Below are positions 6,401 to 7,999 of a stretch of 7,999 bases of DNA, in pieces. The notes below the pieces were generated by a model. The model saw only the letters and a list, made by a program, of their open reading frames with translations, searched no databases and was not told the origin of the DNA. This stretch comes from Pseudomonadota bacterium. Lineage in GTDB: Bacteria; Pseudomonadota; Gammaproteobacteria; Xanthomonadales; Rhodanobacteraceae. Within the stretch, counting starts at the first letter, position 1. Each line of letters starts with the position of its first letter. Both the position numbers and the translations under genes were made by a program. Location: assembly GCA_018241165.1 (NCBI GenBank), contig JAFEEK010000454.1:1-7999 (forward strand), read 5' to 3'.

Positions 6401-7999
6401 GATCCTGGATCTGGAATCCGCTCGGATCGGCCGGCTGCGGGAAGTCGTACACAAGATTGCCGCTGCCGTCGGGCTGGAACGAACCCGCCGGCAATGGCTG
6501 CCAGCTTCCCTGGTAGTAGATCTCGACCGCCGACAGGTCGGCTGCGGTCAACGCGTGCGTGCCGCCGGCCTTGCCGATCTTCACGCGCACGAAGAAGTTT
6601 TCGCCGACATGCTGCGAAGGATCGGCCAGCATCGTGCCGGTGTACTCGACCGGCGTGTTCGCCTGTACGGCCTCGGCCGGGCCGCCCAGCACGAGGTGGA
6701 TGTCGGTCGGCGGCAGCGCATCGAGCACGACCACCGCGGCCGAACCGGTAACCGGCGGGTTGATCGCCGCATGCGTAATGCCGTCTTCGAGCGTCCAGCC
6801 CGTGGTGTACGTGCCCTTGGTGGCAAACGTGAAGCGCACGTTCCAGGTCCAGCTTGGATCGAGGATCGGGAACCCGTTGGTGTAGCCCGGGATACCATCC
6901 GGGAAGGTATAGACGAGGTTGCCGCTGCCATCAGGCACCAGCGGCAACGGGCCGCCGATGATCGTGGTCATGTCGACCCAGTTGCCGCCATAAAAGACTT
7001 CCATCTTGGAAATGTCGCTGAGTGCCAGCGGCGCATCGCCAGCCGACTTGGACAGCAGCAACCGGTAGGCGAACGTCTGGCCCTGATGCAAGGCCGGATT
7101 GGCCAGCATCGTTGCGGCGAATTGCGCGGGGTCGCCGACATGGATCGGATCGACCGGACCATTGACCACCAGCGCGATGTCGCCGCTGCCGGCCACGATC
7201 TGCAAGGCGGCGCTGTTGCTGCCCGCGTAGTTGGGGTTGGTCGACGTTGCCGTGGCCATGTAGGTGCCGACCTGTACCGGCGCCTGCATGCTCGGTCCGT
7301 AACTGGTCGAACCGGTGCCGACATAGCTGACCGAGTAACTGACGGTCGAAGGCGTTGGCGTCACCAACACCGACTTCGGCGCGCCGTCATAGGCCTGCAC
7401 CAGATGCGACAACGCGAACGTGGCGCTGGCCTGGGTGATGGATACCGTGGTACTTCCGGATGCCGTGTAATTGGCGCTGGCGCAATTCGCCGCCACGCTA
7501 TACGAGCCGACATTGGGTCCGACGCTGGCCGGCGTAAACGTGCACGTTGCGCCGGACTCCTCGGAAATGTGCGCCGTCGGGGTGACATTGCTGCCCGAAT
7601 AGACGAAGCTCGTCGTATCCCACACCAGCGTTCCCGTGCCCTTGTCATTGGTCAGGGCGAATCCCGGACCGGCATTCAGCGCACCGCTGCTGGCATTCAC
7701 CGCATAGCTGCCAGCCAGGCCATTGGCCGTGGCCGTGGTGCCGAGCGTGCCGTTGAAATCGGTGTTGCCGCTGAGCGTGCCGAGCGTTGCGGATGCGCCG
7801 CTCGCCGGCGGCGCAAACGTGACCGCTTGCGACGCCATCACCGCGCCGCCGAGCGCGTCCTGCACGCGCGCCACGAGCGGATTGCCGAACGCGGTATTGA
7901 TCGGCGTGGTTTGCCCACTGCCCTTGTACGCCACGATCTGCGTCGGCGTGTTGTCGCCGCAGGCGGCCTGGCCGATGGGCGAGGCCGGCAACGGATCGG
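3453..7999 (-). CDS. Very large secreted/surface protein with Ig-like, MBG, tandem module array and DUF11 domains (N-terminus outside window)
   Basis: At least 1514 residues are visible. The frame is open to the right edge; the first codons (D-P-L-P-A-S-P-I-G-Q) are internal, so start and signal peptide lie beyond it. Numbering from the leucine codon at 7989-7991, the order is: Ig-like domain 1-115 (N-P-L-V-A-R-V-Q-D-A ... V-T-F-A-P-P-A-S-G); MBG-like modules 119-188 and 189-267; five tandem modules of about 150 residues, 271-1028; three MBG-like modules 1029-1253; DUF11 1257-1376; I-F-R-D-G-F-E 1378-1384; and a tail of about 125 residues ending V-Y-A-V-H. The visible portion is nearly all beta-rich, with no transmembrane helix or enzyme motif. 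This fits a stalk-like adhesin or surface-layer-like protein, but the function is not known. It is the upstream gene of a likely two-gene unit with the beta-helix protein, 105 bp from its start, and shares that protein's C-terminal cassette. The reading frame shows no break. Confidence 0.88.
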   Translation of the reverse strand, partial: DPLPASPIGQAACGDNTPTQIVAYKGSGQTTPINTAFGNPLVARVQDALGGAVMASQAVTFAPPASGASATLGTLSGNTDFNGTLGTTATANGLAGSYAVNASSGALNAGPGFALTNDKGTGTLVWDTTSFVYSGSNVTPTAHISEESGATCTFTPASVGPNVGSYSVAANCASANYTASGSTTVSITQASATFALSHLVQAYDGAPKSVLVTPTPSTVSYSVSYVGTGSTSYGPSMQAPVQVGTYMATATSTNPNYAGSNSAALQIVAGSGDIALVVNGPVDPIHVGDPAQFAATMLANPALHQGQTFAYRLLLSKSAGDAPLALSDISKMEVFYGGNWVDMTTIIGGPLPLVPDGSGNLVYTFPDGIPGYTNGFPILDPSWTWNVRFTFATKGTYTTGWTLEDGITHAAINPPVTGSAAVVVLDALPPTDIHLVLGGPAEAVQANTPVEYTGTMLADPSQHVGENFFVRVKIGKAGGTHALTAADLSAVEIYYQGSWQPLPAGSFQPDGSGNLVYDFPQPADPSGFQIQDPQWTWNFRITYADTGVYTATANVIHAADAGQASPQVFASAAISTTVIAQVIPPPTMSLVLLGPVDDVLVHAPAEYTGTIVANPAQVSGRTFYVRVRLSKNGGAVAMTPADLEKMELYNGGWVDATTQIKAVMQADGNDLVYYFPQPNAAFSIDQTVWSWHLRFTYADAGVYSANADVIDSTDAPLLGAASLANAAIDTTVIAPSLTLGGQTAGAVTDASTPLYTYTQATTHLSGPALGENVLANMVVTRGGGATAGDVDLDYFALTQESPSCVATASPTNGWWCPLLLIDNGDGTLSGSFGPPTTGFPLTDGVTSYFRSLYHHGGQYTVAVSLDGITSGAGYASANQTIDVAQLALGTSGPASANTGATVDSSSTLTNTGTAAISGGSPAPVNENVIGQFTIASSAGALATSDLTLSYLNPLTSAYDTIALTANGDGTLSGSFGPSGGFPVAAAYNATSLFRTVFAKAGNYTVTTRIVGVASNALYAQAAQAVAVSASTSAIAIDAASLSQTYNGGTHPVIVNTTPAGLAYTVTYDGSATPPTNAGDYTVVATITASGYSGTDTQTLHVAKAVGTVTFGATNFTFDGTAHSTTAVIAQEPGNATACVLTPAGDYPRLHAGSTSVSAACSGTNYTASASTSLVVSPLPVTLTLSGLGSYVYDGSDHAAMASVGGAVAGYPATLTITYNGGLTQPNAVGVYNVLATLNPGDYTASPASGTIQITAVPTPNVVVSISDGRDYVQYGKKLVYTIVLVNTGTGTASNLAVDDVLPVTLTSATWKCASLSSGATCGATAGSGDLHDIATLPANGVLIYTLTAIVNDDQSLATDVIVDTVTAGSASASDTTQAVIFRDGFETGGDGAQETGFAQSALTQLDDVSSTQSLTPGASSVQGIPQHWLRGTDASGRTVFGVDVLHVGKLDLMRLSVSDDNGNLVPGDWQPLAQFALGLSGSAGKYQMRAGGQVRLQLALPSWASLPITVYAVH
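3456..3839 (-). other. Uncharacterised C-terminal tail domain of the large protein
   Basis: About 128 residues follow I-F-R-D-G-F-E. After a Ser/Thr/Gln-rich linker (S-S-T-Q-S-L-T-P-G-A-S-S) comes a beta-rich stretch with Q-H-W-L-R-G-T-D-A-S-G-R-T-V-F-G-V-D, M-R-L-S-V-S-D-D-N-G-N-L-V-P, Y-Q-M-R-A-G-G-Q-V-R-L-Q-L-A-L-P and a terminal V-Y-A-V-H. It has no cysteines, and I do not recognise it. Confidence 0.55.
3840..4223 (-). other. DUF11 domain and I-F-R-D-G-F-E motif, copy 2
   Basis: The residues D-G-R-D-Y-V-Q-Y-G-K-K-L-V-Y-T-I-V, A-T-W-K-C with C9 residues on, G-S-G-D-L-H-D-I and V-N-D-D match copy 1 in order and spacing. They end in I-F-R-D-G-F-E-T-G-G-D-G-A at 3840-3860 and onward. Unlike copy 1, this motif is not terminal. 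Confidence 0.8.
3841..3867 (-). repeat. 27-bp direct repeat coding for I-F-R-D-G-F-E, copy 2
   Basis: This is the partner of 640-666, with 26 of 27 bases identical. Flanking codons also correspond (T-T-x-A-V before and G-G-D-G-A after) but with more third-position differences, so identity is concentrated on the motif itself. Confidence 0.85.
4233..4907 (-). repeat. Three MBG-like modules between the array and DUF11
   Basis: Residues 1029-1100 are classic MBG (Q-T-Y-N-G-G-T-H-P-V, L-A-Y-T-V-T-Y-D-G, N-A-G-D-Y-T-V-V-A-T-I). Residues 1101-1175 are the cysteine-paired type (T-F-D-G-T-A-H, C1136 and C1158, N-Y-T-A-S-A). Residues 1176-1253 are classic again (Y-V-Y-D-G-S-D-H, T-I-T-Y-N-G-G, V-G-V-Y-N-V-L-A-T). 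They probably act as a rigid spacer. Confidence 0.75.
5068..5099 (-). repeat. 32-bp direct repeat in the type B modules, copy 1
   Basis: This and 5497-5528 agree at 30 of 32 bases, 429 bp apart in the same orientation. They code for the D-G-T-L-S-G-S-F-G-P turn in the last two modules. Such near-identity in otherwise diverged units could reflect strong constraint or recent exchange. Confidence 0.8.
5497..5528 (-). repeat. 32-bp direct repeat in the type B modules, copy 2
   Basis: This is the partner of 5068-5099, differing at two bases (G/T and G/A). Homologous recombination between the copies would remove 429 bp, which is 143 codons in frame, so module loss without a frameshift is possible in principle. 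Confidence 0.8.
7191..7637 (-). repeat. MBG-like module pair, left of the array in protein order
   Basis: Residues 119-188 are the cysteine-paired type (F-V-Y-S-G, E-E-S-G-A-T-C, then C20 residues later, N-Y-T-A-S-G). Residues 189-267 are the classic cysteine-free MBG type (A-Y-D-G-A-P-K-S-V, V-S-Y-S-V-S-Y, V-G-T-Y-M-A-T-A-T, N-Y-A-G-S). The two types differ enough to be separate subfamilies. Confidence 0.7.
7647..7999 (-). other. Bacterial Ig-like domain at the visible N-terminal end
   Basis: The residues I-N-T-A-F-G-N-P-L-V-A-R-V-Q-D-A-L-G-G, A-V-T-F-A-P-P-A-S-G-A-S-A, and G-L-A-G-S-Y-A-V-N-A, ending F-A-L-T-N, follow the invasin-type/group 1 Ig-like pattern. The preceding A-A-C-G-D-N-T-P-T-Q-I-V looks like a linker from another repeat, so more Ig-like units are likely beyond the edge. 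Confidence 0.6.

Larger units (their letters stand above)
4908..7181 (-). repeat. Five tandem ~150-residue modules of an unrecognised Ig-like type
   Basis: Units in protein order are 6717-7181, 6258-6707 and 5793-6242 (type A), then 5346-5789 and 4908-5342 (type B). Type A units share Y/F-T-G-T-M-L-A-x-P, G-x-x-F-x-V-R-V-x-x-x-K, A-D-L-x-x-M-E-[VIL]-[YF], G-x-W, D-G-x-G-N-L-V-Y-x-F-P and a W-[TS]-W-N-x-R-[FI]-T-[FY]-A-x-x-G-x-Y ending. Type B units share E-N-V, N-G-D-G-T-L-S-G-S-F-G-P, G-F-P and F-R...G-x-Y-T-V. The common order (charged strand, aspartate/leucine segment, D-G-x-L turn, aromatic-R strand, G-x-Y-T) suggests all five have one ancestor. I cannot name the domain. Residue-level divergence between units is high, so the duplication is old except at the B pair. 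Confidence 0.7.

Noticed and set aside
7989..7991. TTG as the start of the large protein
   Set aside because: The frame stays open to the edge, there is no signal peptide or ribosome-binding site, and the sequence there looks like an inter-domain linker.
1..7999. CRISPR array, tRNA/rRNA, insertion sequence or phage features
   Set aside because: The repeats seen are coding and long or diverged, with no regular spacers, cloverleaf, transposase or integrase in any frame.

Overview
The window is GC-rich and fully coding apart from two short gaps. It holds the 3' end of one forward-strand gene and two very large reverse-strand genes for secreted, multidomain proteins. The base composition, the DUF11 domains with a paired-cysteine W-[TK]-C...C-G motif, the MBG-type Ig-like repeats and the I-F-R-D-G-F-E motif near both C-termini suggest a gammaproteobacterium of the Xanthomonadales/Lysobacterales, possibly Rhodanobacteraceae such as Dokdonella. 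That placement is an inference from protein style; no marker gene is present.

Layout. Positions 1-586 (+) are the C-terminal half of an ABC-2 type transporter permease. It runs convergently into the next gene, with 13 bp between the stop codons. A perfect 9-bp inverted repeat (588-614) spans this junction and can form on either transcript. Positions 600-3347 (-) encode a 915-residue exported protein: signal peptide, right-handed beta-helix, two MBG-like modules, a third Ig-like module, DUF11, and the I-F-R-D-G-F-E tail. Positions 3348-3452 are a 105-bp gap with three successive inverted repeats and a good ribosome-binding site. Positions 3453-7999 (-) encode at least 1514 residues of a second, paralogous protein whose N-terminus lies beyond the right edge. 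It has an Ig-like domain, two MBG modules, a five-unit tandem array of about 150-residue modules, three more MBG modules, DUF11, the same I-F-R-D-G-F-E motif, and a further tail of about 125 residues.

How they may work together. The two reverse-strand genes are co-oriented and share their last domain cassette, including a 26/27-nt match. They look like related surface or secreted proteins, probably co-transcribed with the larger one first. Their stalk-like repeats and beta-helix suggest adhesion or glycan binding, but no catalytic residues or defined ligand could be identified. The permease is a convergent neighbour with no evident functional link.

The points most worth a second look are the five-unit module array, the shared C-terminal cassette that is terminal in one protein and internal in the other, the cysteine-paired MBG subtype, and the hairpin-rich leader between the two large genes. 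I saw no RNA gene, CRISPR array, insertion sequence or phage feature.
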